Counted from the stretch's first letter, positions 8,010-17,377 are shown. The stretch is 64,000 nucleotides of DNA from Mesorhizobium sp. B4-1-3 (GCF_006439355.1 NZ_VFTG01000004.1:124001-188000); one strand, 5' to 3'. Notes: a model not told the origin generated them from the letters alone. A program made the numbers and translations.

Positions 8010-8438
8010 ATGGCCGAAGCCTATGATCCCGGCAACATCTTCGCCAAGATCCTGCGCGGCGAGATCCCCTCGCACCGCGTCTACGAGGACGACGCGGTCG
8101 TCGCCTTCATGGATGTGATGCCGCAAGGCACGGGCCACACGCTGGTGGTGCCCAAGGCGCCGTCGCGCAACATGCTCGACGGCAATCCGGCAACGTTCGG
8201 ACCGTTGTTCGGCGTCGTGCAGAAAGTTGCGGTCGCGGTGAAAAAAGCTTTCAACGCGGACGGCGTCACCATCATGCAGTTCAACGAGCCGGCTTCCGGG
8301 CAAACCGTCTACCACCTCCATGTCCATGTCATCCCGCGCTTCGAAGGCGTGCCCTTGAAGCCGCATTCCGGCCAGATGGAGAAGCCGGAGGTGCTGGCCG
8401 AGAACGCCGACAAGATCCGCGCGGCGCTGGGAAGCTGA
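8010..8438 (+). CDS. HIT family hydrolase (histidine triad)
   Basis: A 142-residue HIT protein, close to HINT-type nucleoside phosphoramidases that hydrolyse purine nucleotide P-N or P-O bonds; the natural substrate is uncertain. The N-terminal FAKILRGEIPSHRVYEDD and FMDVMPQGTGHTLVVPK segments and the catalytic triad HLHVHVIPR (about residues 101-109) are all present. The ATG at 8010 is preceded by GGGAG; an in-frame ATG seven codons upstream is less likely because it lengthens the conserved N-terminus. It converges on clpA with a shared bidirectional terminator at 8480-8507. Confidence 0.93.
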   Translation: MAEAYDPGNIFAKILRGEIPSHRVYEDDAVVAFMDVMPQGTGHTLVVPKAPSRNMLDGNPATFGPLFGVVQKVAVAVKKAFNADGVTIMQFNEPASGQTVYHLHVHVIPRFEGVPLKPHSGQMEKPEVLAENADKIRAALGS

Positions 8439-8479
8439 CCAGACCTCGACTCTGTTCCTGCGCGCTGACCGCTCAAAAG

Positions 8480-8507
8480 AAAAGAGCCCCATTGCCGGGG
8501 CTCTTTT
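8480..8507. terminator. Bidirectional rho-independent terminator (HIT / clpA)
   Basis: An 11-bp perfect stem (AAAAGAGCCCC / GGGGCTCTTTT) with a 6-base loop lies in the convergent gap between the HIT gene and clpA. A-tract and T-tract flank both sides, so it can terminate transcription from either strand. Confidence 0.9.
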
Positions 8508-8527
8508 GCATTTCACATGAAGGCCGA

Positions 8528-10993
8528 TCAGCCCTTGCGCGGCAGTTGCGGCACAAGGCTGCGTTTGTTGCCGTCCTTGCCCTTCAGCTCCGGCTTCTGC
8601 GCCACGGCCTTCTTGGGCGCCGGCTTCTTGGCCGCCGCCTTCTTCGGCTTCGGCGAGTCTTCCGGCTCTTCCTTCTTCGGCTGCACGGGCGACTCGTCGG
8701 CGAGCGATTCGAGCTTCAGGCCGGATTCGCCGGTTTCCTTCTTCTCGACGGTGACACGCACCGTGCCGCCCTTCTTGAGCTTGCCGAACAGCACCTCGTC
8801 GGCCAGCGGCTTCTTGATGTGCTCCTGGATGACCCGGCCGAGCGGACGCGCGCCCATGCGCTCGTCATAACCCTTGTCGGCCAGCCAGGCGATCGCGTCC
8901 GGCGACAGATCGAAGGTGACGCCACGCTCGGAGAGCTGGGCCTCGAGCTGCATGACGAACTTCTGCACCACCTGATGGATCACCGGCACCGGCAGCGAGC
9001 CGAACGGGATGATCGCGTCCAGACGGTTGCGGAACTCCGGCGTGAACAGCCGGTTGATCGCCTCGACATCGTCGCCCTCGCGCTTGGTCGAGCCGAAACC
9101 GATCGCCGCGCGCTGCGCATCCGAGGCTCCCGCATTGGTGGTCATGATCAGGATCACGTTGCGGAAGTCGATCTGCTTGCCGTTGTGGTCGGTCAGCTTG
9201 CCGTGGTCCATCACCTGCAACAGGATGTTGAACAGGTCCGGATGCGCCTTCTCGACTTCGTCAAGCAGCAGCACGCAATGCGGATGCTGGTCAACGCCGT
9301 CGGTGAGCAGACCGCCCTGGTCGAAGCCGACATAGCCGGGAGGCGCGCCGATCAGCCGCGAGACGGTGTGGCGTTCCATGTATTCCGACATGTCGAACCG
9401 GATCAGCTCGACGCCGAGCGAGGCGGCAAGCTGCTTGGCGACTTCCGTCTTGCCGACGCCGGTCGGGCCTGAGAACAGGTAGGAGCCGATAGGCTTCTCC
9501 GGTTCGCGCAGGCCGGCGCGCGCCAGCTTGATCGCCGAGGTCAGCGCAGTGATGGCCGTATCTTGGCCGTAGACCACGCGCTTCAGCTCGATATCGAGCC
9601 CCTGCAGCACCTTCTCATCATCTGCCGAGACCGTCTTCGGCGGGATGCGCGCCATGGTGGCGATCGTCGCCTCGATCTCCTTGATGCCGATCGTCTTTTT
9701 GCGCTTGGCCTCCGGCACCAGCATCTGCGAGGCGCCGGTTTCGTCGATCACGTCGATCGCCTTGTCCGGCAGCTTGCGGTCGCTGATGTAGCGGGCCGAC
9801 AGCTCGACCGAGGCCTTGATCGCCTCGCTGGTGTAGCGGACCTTGTGGAACTCCTCGAAATAGGGCTTCAGGCCCTTCATGATCTCGATGGCGTCCTCGA
9901 TGGTCGGCTCGTTGACGTCGATCTTCTGGAAGCGCCGCACCAGCGCGCGGTCCTTCTCGAAGAACTGCCGGAACTCCTTGTAGGTGGTCGAGCCGATGCA
10001 GCGGATCGCGCCGGACGAAAGCGCCGGCTTCAGAAGGTTCGAAGCATCCATGGCGCCGCCCGAAGTGGCGCCGGCCCCGATCACGGTGTGGATCTCGTCG
10101 ATGAACAGCACCGCGCCCGGATAGTCCTCGAGCTCCTTCACGACCTGCTTCAGCCGCTCCTCGAAATCGCCGCGATAGCGGGTGCCGGCCAAGAGCGTGC
10201 CCATGTCGAGCGCGAAGATGGTGGCGTCCTGCAGCACTTCCGGCACGTCGCCCTCGACGATGCGCTTGGCGAGCCCCTCGGCGATGGCCGTCTTGCCGAC
10301 ACCGGGGTCGCCGACATAGAGCGGGTTGTTCTTGGAACGGCGGCACAACACCTGGATGGTGCGGTTGATCTCGCTGTCGCGGCCGATCAGCGGGTCGATC
10401 TTGCCGGCGCGCGCCTTGTTGTTGAGGTTGATGCAGTAGGCCGTCAGCGCGTCCTGCTGCTTCTTCTTGCCGCCCTCTTCCTGCGGCTCGGCGCCGTTCT
10501 GGCCGCCCTGCTCGTCCTCGGCGCCGCGCGGCGTGCGCGATTCCGAAGCGCCGGGGCGCTTGGCGATGCCATGCGAGATGTAGTTGACCGCATCGTAGCG
10601 GGTCATCTGCTGTTCCTGCAGGAAATAGGCGGCGTGGCTCTCGCGCTCGGCAAAGATGGCGACGAGCACATTGGCGCCGGACACTTCCTCGCGGCCGGAC
10701 GACTGCACATGGATCACGGCGCGCTGGATGACGCGCTGGAAGCCTGCCGTCGGCTTCGAATCCTCGTCGTAACCGGTGACGAGGTTGTCGAGCTCCGTGT
10801 CGATATAGGTGAGAACGGTATGCTTGAGCTCGTCGAGATCGACGTTGCAGGCACGCATGACGGCGGCCGCCTCGGTGTCGTCGATAAGGGCGAGCAGCAG
10901 ATGTTCGAGCGTCGCATACTCATGATGCCGCTCGTTGGCGAATGTCAGCGCCTGATGTAGCGCCTTTTCCAGGCCTTGGGAGAAAGCCGGCAT
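8528..10993 (-). CDS. clpA: ATP-dependent Clp protease ATP-binding subunit ClpA
   Basis: Hexameric AAA+ unfoldase that feeds substrates, including N-degron proteins delivered by ClpS, to ClpP. The 821 residues show the Clp N-domain (1-150), Walker [10 protein letters not shown] in the first AAA module (about residue 223), and Walker [10 protein letters not shown] with Walker [14 protein letters not shown] in the second. A ClpP-docking loop of IGF type (AAIGFGS) follows. It is longer than E. coli ClpA (758) because of a Lys/Ala/Pro-rich tail of about 65 residues after the D2 small domain. clpS lies directly upstream on the same strand with a 6-bp gap, forming a clpS-clpA operon. Confidence 0.97.
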   Translation of the reverse strand: MPAFSQGLEKALHQALTFANERHHEYATLEHLLLALIDDTEAAAVMRACNVDLDELKHTVLTYIDTELDNLVTGYDEDSKPTAGFQRVIQRAVIHVQSSGREEVSGANVLVAIFAERESHAAYFLQEQQMTRYDAVNYISHGIAKRPGASESRTPRGAEDEQGGQNGAEPQEEGGKKKQQDALTAYCINLNNKARAGKIDPLIGRDSEINRTIQVLCRRSKNNPLYVGDPGVGKTAIAEGLAKRIVEGDVPEVLQDATIFALDMGTLLAGTRYRGDFEERLKQVVKELEDYPGAVLFIDEIHTVIGAGATSGGAMDASNLLKPALSSGAIRCIGSTTYKEFRQFFEKDRALVRRFQKIDVNEPTIEDAIEIMKGLKPYFEEFHKVRYTSEAIKASVELSARYISDRKLPDKAIDVIDETGASQMLVPEAKRKKTIGIKEIEATIATMARIPPKTVSADDEKVLQGLDIELKRVVYGQDTAITALTSAIKLARAGLREPEKPIGSYLFSGPTGVGKTEVAKQLAASLGVELIRFDMSEYMERHTVSRLIGAPPGYVGFDQGGLLTDGVDQHPHCVLLLDEVEKAHPDLFNILLQVMDHGKLTDHNGKQIDFRNVILIMTTNAGASDAQRAAIGFGSTKREGDDVEAINRLFTPEFRNRLDAIIPFGSLPVPVIHQVVQKFVMQLEAQLSERGVTFDLSPDAIAWLADKGYDERMGARPLGRVIQEHIKKPLADEVLFGKLKKGGTVRVTVEKKETGESGLKLESLADESPVQPKKEEPEDSPKPKKAAAKKPAPKKAVAQKPELKGKDGNKRSLVPQLPRKG

Positions 10994-10999
10994 GTTACC

Positions 11000-11326
11000 T
11001 CACTTCTTCTCCATCACGCATTGCAGCGGATGCTGATTCTGTCGGGCGAAATCCATGACCTGGGACACTTTGGTCTCGGCCACCTCGAATGTGTAGATGC
11101 CGCACTCGCCCACTCCATGATTGTGAACATGAAGCATGATGCGTGTGGCGGCTTCGCGGTCCTTTTGGAAAAACCGTTCCAGGACGTGAACGACGAACTC
11201 CATCGGAGTGTAGTCGTCGTTCAGAATAAGGACCCGGTAGAGGCTGGGCTTCTTGGTCTTGGTTTTGGTGCGCGTGATGACAGCAGTGCCGCGACCGGGA
11301 TCGTTGCGGTCACCGTCACCTTGCAT
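11000..11326 (-). CDS. clpS: ATP-dependent Clp protease adaptor ClpS
   Basis: ClpS recognises destabilising N-terminal residues and hands the substrates to ClpA. The product (108 residues from the ATG at 11326) contains [19 protein letters not shown] (Asp pair that binds the substrate alpha-amine), [17 protein letters not shown] with the pocket residues, and the C-terminal QCVMEKK. The N-terminal 25 residues are flexible and charged, as usual. An upstream ATG at 11404 would add 26 residues with no family match and would lie only about 10 bases after the predicted transcription start. Co-transcribed with clpA, six bases downstream. Confidence 0.93.
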   Translation of the reverse strand: MQGDGDRNDPGRGTAVITRTKTKTKKPSLYRVLILNDDYTPMEFVVHVLERFFQKDREAATRIMLHVHNHGVGECGIYTFEVAETKVSQVMDFARQNQHPLQCVMEKK

Positions 11327-11422
11327 TCGCACCACGTCTGCCGTGGCAGTCAAACCGATCGTCACGTAGTCCAGCCTTTTCGAATCCTCATGCGAGCTCA
11401 ACATGTAGGTTCTCGATGGACG

Positions 11423-11450
11423 ATTTTAAGCCCTTCTGTTTAGCTGACAA
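11423..11450 (-). promoter_or_regulatory. Probable clpS-clpA promoter
   Basis: Minus-strand -35 TTGTCA (11445-11450) and -10 TAAAAT (11423-11428) with a 16-bp spacer, a good sigma-70-type match about 100 bp before the clpS start. Confidence 0.5.
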
Positions 11451-11527
11451 TATGGCTAGGTGGGCAAACCTCAGCGAAATTCTCAATCGTGAATGCGGCA
11501 AGGCGCATCGGGTTGCGATTGCGCATG

Positions 11528-11558
11528 AAAAAACCCGGCCGCGTTTCCGCGACCGGGT
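11528..11558 (-). terminator. Rho-independent terminator of the phasin gene
   Basis: A GC-rich stem (ACCCGG-CGCG paired with CGCG-CCGGGT, one internal mismatch) with a GAAA-type loop, followed on the minus strand by a run of six T residues. It lies 45 bp after the phasin stop. Confidence 0.85.
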
Positions 11559-11603
11559 CCTTTCCGCAGGCCGGTTGGCCGTATCGGCTGTGACCAGCCG
11601 AAA

Positions 11604-11933
11604 TTACTTCGCCTTGGCGACCACCGATTCGAAGGGCTTATAGGCTTCCTTGGCGAGCTCGGCATAGAGATTGCCGATCTTGCTGGCCTCGGCCACGAAG
11701 CTCTCATAGCTCTGCTTGGCGTAATCGGTCTGGATCTCGATGGCCTTCTCGATCGACTTGGCCGAGAACAGCTTCTCGAAGGCGGCGCTGCCGGCCTCGA
11801 AGCTCTTCTTGGTGTATTCGCCGGCCTCGGTGGCGATCGCCTGCGCTCCCTTGGTGAGCGAGGCAAAGCTCTTCAGCCCCGTGTCGGCAAACTCCTTGCC
11901 GTATTTCGTGAAGTCCTCATAGGTCTGGGTCAT
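11604..11933 (-). CDS. Phasin family protein
   Basis: A 109-residue amphipathic helical protein of the phasin_2 type, which coats polyhydroxybutyrate granules and controls their size. The start MTQTYEDFTKYGKEFADTGL, the central TEAGEYTKKSFEAGSAAFEKL and the tail AKEAYKPFESVVAKAK are typical. The ATG at 11933 has an AAGGGA ribosome site; an in-frame start 18 codons upstream lies within the leader and is unlikely. It is a single-gene unit with its own promoter (11996-12023) overlapped by two palindromes of the PhaR type, and a strong terminator. The exact paralogue (PhaP1 or PhaP2) cannot be decided. Confidence 0.92.
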   Translation of the reverse strand: MTQTYEDFTKYGKEFADTGLKSFASLTKGAQAIATEAGEYTKKSFEAGSAAFEKLFSAKSIEKAIEIQTDYAKQSYESFVAEASKIGNLYAELAKEAYKPFESVVAKAK

Positions 11934-11979
11934 TTCATACTTCCCTTCGGTTGAAACGCCCTTTTGGCCCCGGGCGCCC

Positions 11980-12023
11980 TTGTGCAATGCACCTCAATAT
12001 ATTGTGCAATGCACAAAAGTCAA
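11980..12023 (-). promoter_or_regulatory. Phasin promoter with two PhaR-like operators
   Basis: On the minus strand, -35 TTGACT (12018-12023) and -10 TATATT (11996-12001) are 16 bp apart. The palindrome TTGTGCAATGCACAA (12002-12016) fills the spacer. A second copy of its core, TTGTGCAATGCAC (from 11980), lies just downstream of the -10, exactly 22 bp away, two helical turns. The core TGC-N3-GCA resembles the site of PhaR, the repressor of phasin genes in PHB-producing bacteria. Repression by PhaR is therefore likely but not demonstrated. Confidence 0.7.
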
Positions 12024-12115
12024 GAATCCCTTGGCGCGCGGGGGCTCCAGCGCCCCCGGCCGGTAAAATTCGATTAAAGAGAAGCTCGATTTGCCGAAAA
12101 ATGGTGAACGCGGCG

Positions 12116-12138
12116 GTTACCATAAACGGATTGGTAAC
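12116..12138. promoter_or_regulatory. Inverted repeat upstream of the carboxypeptidase gene
   Basis: GTTACCA and TGGTAAC separated by nine bases, about 85 bp before the GTG start at 12222. A candidate operator or promoter element; no regulator is suggested by context. Confidence 0.3.
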
Positions 12139-12221
12139 GCTGCGCGCGATAGCTTGGCCGGAAGCGAGGCAGGCAGTCCCTTAGCCGCCTCCGGGGCAAC
12201 GAAATTTCAGGGTAAGTAACG

Positions 12222-13637
12222 GTGCGTCAGGCGTTGTCGGGCTTCGTCTCCAAATCTTCATTCTCCCTCAAGGCGATCATGGTCGCCGCGCTCGCGGTGA
12301 CAATTGTCGCCGCCGATGTCGCGTCGGCGCTTGCCGCGAAGTCCGCGGCCATCGTGGTCGATGCCAAGACCGGTAAGGTGCTCTATTCTGCCGACGCCAA
12401 CGGCCGGCGCTATCCGGCATCGCTCACCAAGATGATGACGCTCTACCTCACCTTCGAGGCGCTGGCGAAGGGCAGGATCAGCAAGGATACGCCGGTACCG
12501 TATTCGGCGCATGCCGCGTCCGAGCCGCCGACCAAGCTCGGCGTGCGCGCCGGCGGCTCGGTTCCGGTCGAGACCGCGATCCTTTCGATGGTGACGAAAT
12601 CGGCCAACGACTCCGCCACCGCGCTCGGCGAGTTGCTCGGCGGCAGCGAAGACAATTTCGCCCGCATGATGACGGCCAAGGCGCGCCAGCTCGGCATGAA
12701 CGGCACCGTTTTCCGCAACGCCAACGGCTTGCCCGACCCGGGCCAGTTCACAACGGCGCACGACATGGCAATGCTGGGCATCGCGCTGCGCGAGCACTTC
12801 CCGCAATATTACGGCTATTTCTCGCAGCGCTCGTTCCTGTATGGCCGCCAGCGCATCAACGGCCACAACCGCCTGCTTGGCCGCATCAAGGGCGTCGACG
12901 GCATCAAGACCGGCTACACCCGCGCCTCGGGCTACAATCTCGTCTCCTCCGTCGCCGACGGCGACCGCCGCCTCGTCGCGGTGGTGATGGGCGGCGCTTC
13001 CGGCCGCAGCCGCGATAACCAGATGGCCGCGCTGATCAACACCTATCTGCCCCGCGCCTCGACGCGCGGCGGCGGCGATCTCATCGCCAAGGCCAAAGAC
13101 AATCCGGACAAGACGCTGGCCAAGGCCTTGCTGCCCAAGCATGACGCGCCGACACCGGACGCCAAGCCGGCAACGGACGACACCGTCGTTGCCTCGGCCG
13201 ACGACGTTAAGGACGATACCCAGCAGGTCGCGGAAGAGACCAAGCCGGTGCTCAAGGCCCGCAAGGTCAAGACGGTCGCGATAGCAGCCATGGCGCCGGC
13301 TCCCAAAGCTGAGGACACCGGCGTCGCCGCCTATGCCGAGCCGGCGCCCGCCGCGCCCGCGATCGATCCTGTCAAGACGTCGTCGGTGCCGTCCGGCTGG
13401 GTGGTTCAGATTGCCTCTTCACCCACGAAGTCGGGCGCTCAGAGCCTGCTCGACCAGACCGCCAAGCAGGCGCCGAAGATCCTGGCCGACGCTTCCGGCT
13501 TCACCGTCGCCTTCGACAAGGACGGCACCACCTACTACCGCGCCCGCTTCGGCGGCTTCGGCTCGAAGGACGCCGCCTGGAAGGCCTGCGATGCGCTGAA
13601 ACGCAAGAAAATCTCGTGCTACGCCGTCGAGCAGTAG
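12222..13637 (+). CDS. D-alanyl-D-alanine carboxypeptidase with SPOR domain
   Basis: Periplasmic penicillin-binding protein of the S11 (DacA/DacF-like) family that trims the terminal D-Ala from peptidoglycan stem peptides. The 471 residues comprise an N-terminal signal/anchor helix (about 17-39) and the catalytic domain with SLTK (67-70, nucleophile Ser67), SAN (127-129) and KTG (229-231). A low-complexity Ala/Pro/Lys linker (about 275-385) and a C-terminal SPOR domain (about 390-471, opening GWVVQIAS) follow. SPOR domains bind denuded glycan strands at division sites, so the enzyme is likely septal. The start is GTG. The fusion of S11 and SPOR modules is common in Rhizobiales. Confidence 0.93.
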   Translation: MRQALSGFVSKSSFSLKAIMVAALAVTIVAADVASALAAKSAAIVVDAKTGKVLYSADANGRRYPASLTKMMTLYLTFEALAKGRISKDTPVPYSAHAASEPPTKLGVRAGGSVPVETAILSMVTKSANDSATALGELLGGSEDNFARMMTAKARQLGMNGTVFRNANGLPDPGQFTTAHDMAMLGIALREHFPQYYGYFSQRSFLYGRQRINGHNRLLGRIKGVDGIKTGYTRASGYNLVSSVADGDRRLVAVVMGGASGRSRDNQMAALINTYLPRASTRGGGDLIAKAKDNPDKTLAKALLPKHDAPTPDAKPATDDTVVASADDVKDDTQQVAEETKPVLKARKVKTVAIAAMAPAPKAEDTGVAAYAEPAPAAPAIDPVKTSSVPSGWVVQIASSPTKSGAQSLLDQTAKQAPKILADASGFTVAFDKDGTTYYRARFGGFGSKDAAWKACDALKRKKISCYAVEQ

Positions 13638-13680
13638 GCGGCTGTTGAAATCTCCCGGAAGGTACCGGCGTCGAAGGAGA

Positions 13681-14379
13681 CTAATCGTGATTGGAGAGCA
13701 AGACGTCCTTGGCTTCATTGATCCGCGCCGCCAGGACAGACGTGCCGCCGACGTCGGCGTTCAGGCGCTGCATCAGGCGGCGGTGCGCCTTGCGGATATC
13801 CGCCGCGGCAGCCCCCGCTTCAAGACCAAGGACCTTGTAGGCCTCCTCCTTAGTCATGGCGCCCGCACCTGGCGCAACACCCAGCCCTTCGCCACCGTGC
13901 GGCTGCGCGTCCTTGCGCCAGACGGGAAAACGGCCGTCAAGATACGTCTCTAGAAGCTGGCGGCTCTCGAGATCGGGGCTGAGTTCACCATGGAGCTGGC
14001 GCAGGTCGGTCAGCCCCATCGCCCCAAGCATCTTGCCCTCATAGCGCCCGGCCAGAACGAGCCCCTCAAGCCTGCCGCTGTCATGGTCGAGGTCCATCTC
14101 CAGCGCTGCAGTGCGCACCGTCGAGTGCTTGGATGCCGCCGCCCTGGCCACCGGCCGCCTCGTGCGTATCCAGCCGACCCAGGCCAGCGCCGCGAGCAGC
14201 AGCAGTCCGCCGATAAGGCTGCGACCGAAGATCAGCATGGGCGCGCCGACCAGCCCAAGGAAGGCCGGCCCGAGCGATCTCAGACCGTCGGCCATCCTTG
14301 CCGCGTCCGCGCGCACAAAGAGCAACGCGGCGCCGAAAAGCACCACGAGCACCGCTGCCAAAGCGAGGATCACACCCAT
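13681..14379 (-). CDS. Membrane-anchored J-like (DnaJ-domain) protein
   Basis: A 232-residue protein with two or three N-terminal membrane helices (about 1-22, 37-69), a cytoplasmic middle segment containing LRQLHGELSPDLESRQLLETYLD, and a C-terminal J-like domain (about 176-232). The layout matches the DjlA/TIM14-like proteins of alphaproteobacteria. The J-domain helix II (ADIRKAHRRLMQRL) is followed by NAD (207-209) where J proteins have HPD, the tripeptide required to stimulate Hsp70 ATPase. It is therefore probably a J-like protein that cannot activate DnaK by the normal mechanism, or acts as a regulator of another J protein. Convergent with the carboxypeptidase gene; monocistronic. Confidence 0.82.
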   Translation of the reverse strand: MGVILALAAVLVVLFGAALLFVRADAARMADGLRSLGPAFLGLVGAPMLIFGRSLIGGLLLLAALAWVGWIRTRRPVARAAASKHSTVRTAALEMDLDHDSGRLEGLVLAGRYEGKMLGAMGLTDLRQLHGELSPDLESRQLLETYLDGRFPVWRKDAQPHGGEGLGVAPGAGAMTKEEAYKVLGLEAGAAAADIRKAHRRLMQRLNADVGGTSVLAARINEAKDVLLSNHD

Positions 14380-14507
14380 CGGTTAGCACCGCCACAGAGA
14401 CGACCGAGCATAGAAATAGGATGGGACCAAGGTCTGGCGCTTGCAAGTCCCACATCAGGCGAGCCAAAGGGCCAGCGCAGAGGACGATCCGCAAAGCCGC
14501 GCCGGGT

Positions 14508-14551
14508 GTGTTGAGATTCAGGTCAGGCCGGGATCACCTGAATGTCAACGC
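14508..14551. repeat. Short copy of repeat family C
   Basis: A 44-bp element with near-perfect 14-bp ends: GTTGAGATTCAGGT and ACCTGAATGTCAAC (one mismatch). The same ends flank the 135-bp element at 63171-63305; this copy lacks the centre and looks like an internal-deletion derivative. Confidence 0.75.
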
Positions 14552-14554
14552 AGC

Positions 14555-14992
14555 CTAGAGCAGGCCGAGTTCGGCAAGTTCCAGCCTGAGCTTCGGCGAC
14601 ATCTCGGCGAGCGCCGCCCTGCCCTTGCCGAGATCGGCCGGCGCATCGGCGGGCTTGAGGTAACGCCAGCCCTGGAAAGCGCGGCGCGGCTGCCACTCGG
14701 TGCGCATGACCTCGGGATCGAGCACAAGATGACAGCGGCCGATGCCTTCATCGTCGGTGAAGGGCCTGATCTCGGTGATCAGTTGCCGGCACTGCACGCT
14801 GCCCTTAATCACCCAATAGAGCGACCCGCCATCCGTGATCTCGCTACCGCGCGTCGGCACCATGCGGGTGGTGTGCCAGTGTTCGGCCGGCTCGCCGGCG
14901 CGGCGCCGCTCGTCGAGGCGGAAGGCGATCCACTCTTCAAGGTCCTCGATGCTATCGCAGCCGACGCAGAGTTTGATCAGATTGAGTGACAT
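14555..14992 (-). CDS. DUF1489 family protein
   Basis: A 145-residue protein with the DUF1489 layout: MSLNLIKLCVGCDSIEDLEEW at the start, HWHTTRMVPTR near residue 40, GSLYWVIKGSVQCRQLI near 56, and a C-terminal FQGWRYLKPADAP segment. The family is conserved in alphaproteobacteria and uncharacterised; no catalytic motif stands out. It has no signal peptide or membrane helix, so it is probably cytoplasmic. A family-C repeat starts four bases beyond its stop codon. Neighbours give no functional hint. Confidence 0.9.
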   Translation of the reverse strand: MSLNLIKLCVGCDSIEDLEEWIAFRLDERRRAGEPAEHWHTTRMVPTRGSEITDGGSLYWVIKGSVQCRQLITEIRPFTDDEGIGRCHLVLDPEVMRTEWQPRRAFQGWRYLKPADAPADLGKGRAALAEMSPKLRLELAELGLL

Positions 14993-15076
14993 GCCCCAAG
15001 ATTTAGCCGCAAGGGTTGACGCGTCAACGCCTTGAGGGACTTCTCCACAGGGCTAGGCGCGGGTCTCAATAAGACC

Positions 15077-16480
15077 TCAGCACTCCACCACATTGACCGC
15101 CAGGCCGCCGAGGCTGGTTTCCTTGTACTTCTCGTTCATGTCGAGGCCGGTCTGGCGCATGGTCTCGATCGCAGCGTCGAGCGGCACGAAATGCGTGCCG
15201 TCGCCCTTGATGGCCAAGGAGGCGGCGGTCACGGCCTTCACCGCGCCCAGCGCATTGCGCTCGATGCAGGGCACCTGCACAAGGCCGCCAACGGGATCGC
15301 AGGTCATGCCAAGATGATGCTCGAGCGCGATCTCGGCGGCGTTCTCCACCTGCTCGGGCGTGCCGCCCATGACCGCGCAAAGCCCAGCGGCGGCCATCGC
15401 CGAAGCGGAACCCACCTCGCCCTGGCAACCGACTTCGGCGCCCGAGATCGAGGCGTTCGATTTGATGATGCCGCCAACGGCGGCGGCCGTCAGCAGGAAG
15501 TCGCGGATGCTCGGCTGGTCCGCTTCGGGATGGAAATGCAGCCAGTAGCGCAGCACCGCCGGCAGCGTGCCGGCCGCGCCATTGGTCGGCGCGGTGACGA
15601 CGCGGCCGCCGGCGGCGTTCTCCTCGTTGACGGCCATGGCGTAGATCGACAGCCAGTCATTGGCGAGCAAGGGATTGGGCCGGTTCTGCTGCCACTGTTC
15701 CTGCAGCTTGTCATGCAGTTGCCGCGCGCGGCGGCGCACCTTCAGCCCACCCGGCATGATGCCGTCCTGCGACAGGCCGCGGTCGATGCAGCCTTTCATC
15801 GCGCCCCAGATCGCGTCGAGGCCGGCATCGAGCTCCTCGCGTGACATATGCTTTTCCTCGTTGGCGCGCTTCATCTCGGCGATAGAGAGCCCGCTCTTTG
15901 CCGCCATCGCCAGCATCTCGACGGCATTCTTGAATGGATACGGCACCTTCTTGCCCTCGGTCGTCACCGAGCCCTTGGCCTTCATGCGCTGCAGCTCTTC
16001 CTCGGAAACGACGAAGCCGCCGCCGATGGAGTAATAGATGCGCTTGAGCAGCAGCCGGTCGGATGCGTCATAGGCATAGAAGGCCATGCCGTTGGCGTGG
16101 CCGGTGAGCGGCGTCTTGCGGTCGAGCACGAGGTCCTTGGCTGGATCGAAACGGTATGCCGGATGCCCGGGCGGTGAAATCCGCTTCTCCGCCCCGATGC
16201 GGGCGACGATGCCGTCGGCCTCGTCCGGATCGACCGTCTGCGGCGTCTGGCCGGCCAGGCCGAGGATCACGGCGCGATCCGAGCCATGGCCGATGCCGGT
16301 ATAGGCGAGCGAGCCATGCAGGCTGGCGCCGATGCGGTCGACTTTCACACCCGCCGGCCGCGGCCAGTCCTCGGCCAGGATCTCGTCGAGGAAACGGCGC
16401 GCGGCCGTCATCGGCCCCATCGTGTGCGAGCTCGATGGGCCGATGCCGATCTTGAACAGGTCGAAAACCGAAAGGAACAC
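15077..16480 (-). CDS. sdaA: L-serine ammonia-lyase (iron-sulfur type)
   Basis: Converts L-serine to pyruvate and ammonia. The 467-residue single-chain enzyme combines the beta domain (residues 1-150, [17 protein letters not shown]...) and alpha domain (about 180-467). Three cysteines that bind the oxygen-labile 4Fe-4S cluster are visible in [25 protein letters not shown], with SSSHTMGP at the start. The start is a GTG (16480) preceded by AGGAG at a slightly long spacing; the upstream frame extension has no homology. It is monocistronic and convergent with nothing; the DUF599 gene is divergent from it. The symbol is by family; paralogues exist in many genomes. Confidence 0.94.
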   Translation of the reverse strand: MFLSVFDLFKIGIGPSSSHTMGPMTAARRFLDEILAEDWPRPAGVKVDRIGASLHGSLAYTGIGHGSDRAVILGLAGQTPQTVDPDEADGIVARIGAEKRISPPGHPAYRFDPAKDLVLDRKTPLTGHANGMAFYAYDASDRLLLKRIYYSIGGGFVVSEEELQRMKAKGSVTTEGKKVPYPFKNAVEMLAMAAKSGLSIAEMKRANEEKHMSREELDAGLDAIWGAMKGCIDRGLSQDGIMPGGLKVRRRARQLHDKLQEQWQQNRPNPLLANDWLSIYAMAVNEENAAGGRVVTAPTNGAAGTLPAVLRYWLHFHPEADQPSIRDFLLTAAAVGGIIKSNASISGAEVGCQGEVGSASAMAAAGLCAVMGGTPEQVENAAEIALEHHLGMTCDPVGGLVQVPCIERNALGAVKAVTAASLAIKGDGTHFVPLDAAIETMRQTGLDMNEKYKETSLGGLAVNVVEC

Positions 16481-16658
16481 GGGGCCGTTGTCTCCTGGAG
16501 GCCGATCAAAATTACATATAGGAATTCCCGCGATGTTTCCGCTGTTTTGCAAATCGCGGCGCGGCGACTGCCGACCTTGTTTGCTCCGCCAGCGACATCG
16601 CAATGCCGGCGCATCGGGCGCCTGTCGAAGCGCCGGTCCGGCCCGTGTTACAAGAATC

Positions 16659-17377
16659 ATGGGCGACTCACTCCATCTTTCAATGGCAGATCTGGGGGCT
16701 TTGACCTTCTTCCTGGCGGTCTGGGTGCTGCACACGCTCGCCTCGGACGGCAGGCTGATCAGCCGCGTCTCGCTGACGACCGCCATGAACGCCCAGCGCG
16801 AAGCCTGGATGCGCAACATGGCCGAGCGCGAGATCCGCATCGTCGACACCGCCATTATGGGCGGCCTGCAGCAAGGCACCGCCTTCTTTGCCTCGAGCTC
16901 GCTGATCGCGCTTGGCGGCTGCTTTGCCCTGCTCGGCGCCTCGGACCGCGTGCTTCAGGTGCTGGCCGACCTGCCCTTTGGCGCGGCCACGTCGCACGAA
17001 GCCTTCCAGATCAAGGTGTTCGGCCTGATGCTTATCCTGGCCTTCGCCTTCTTCAAATTCGGCTGGGCGTACCGCCTGTTCAACTATTGCTCGATCCTGA
17101 TCGGCGCAGTGCCTACCCCGCATGGCCCGGCCTCACGCAATCCGGTAAGCGAAACGGCGGTGTGGCGGGCGACGCGCATGAACCTGCTCCCGGCAAGCAC
17201 TTCAACTCCGGCCTGCGCGCCGTTTTCTTCTCGATCGGCTATCTCGGCTGGTTCGTCGATCCGGTCGTCTTCGTCATGTCGACGCTGGTGTTGTTGGCGG
17301 TGCTGGTGCGCCGTCAGTTCTTCTCGGCGGCGCGGCGGGCTGTGCTCGGTCAGCCGCCCGGTCCGGGAAAGAACTGA
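16659..17377 (+). pseudogene. DUF599 membrane protein, single-base frameshift
   Basis: DUF599 is a rhizobial membrane protein family of about 235 residues, function unknown. The first part (MGDSLHLSMADLGALTFF..., helices at about 10-25, 85-105 and 120-140, the latter ending FGWAYRLFNYCSILIGAV) lies in one frame up to ATRMN at about 17184. The C-terminus (PGKHFNSGLRAVFFSIGYLG, ending VLVRRQFFSAARRAVLGQ) continues in the next frame to 17377. Restoring one G (CTGGCTCC instead of CTGCTCC near 17184-17190) gives a full-length family member. Either a recent inactivating deletion or a sequencing error. The last 28 bp overlap the 3' end of the convergent ydcF-like gene. Confidence 0.8.

Noticed and set aside
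11327..11404. Longer ClpS start at 11404
   Set aside because: The added 26 residues have no ClpS similarity and would begin almost at the predicted transcription start without a ribosome site.
16481..16879. N-terminal extension of the serine dehydratase frame (about 133 codons)
   Set aside because: It is antisense to the DUF599 gene and shows no family similarity; the GTG at 16480 matches the usual start.
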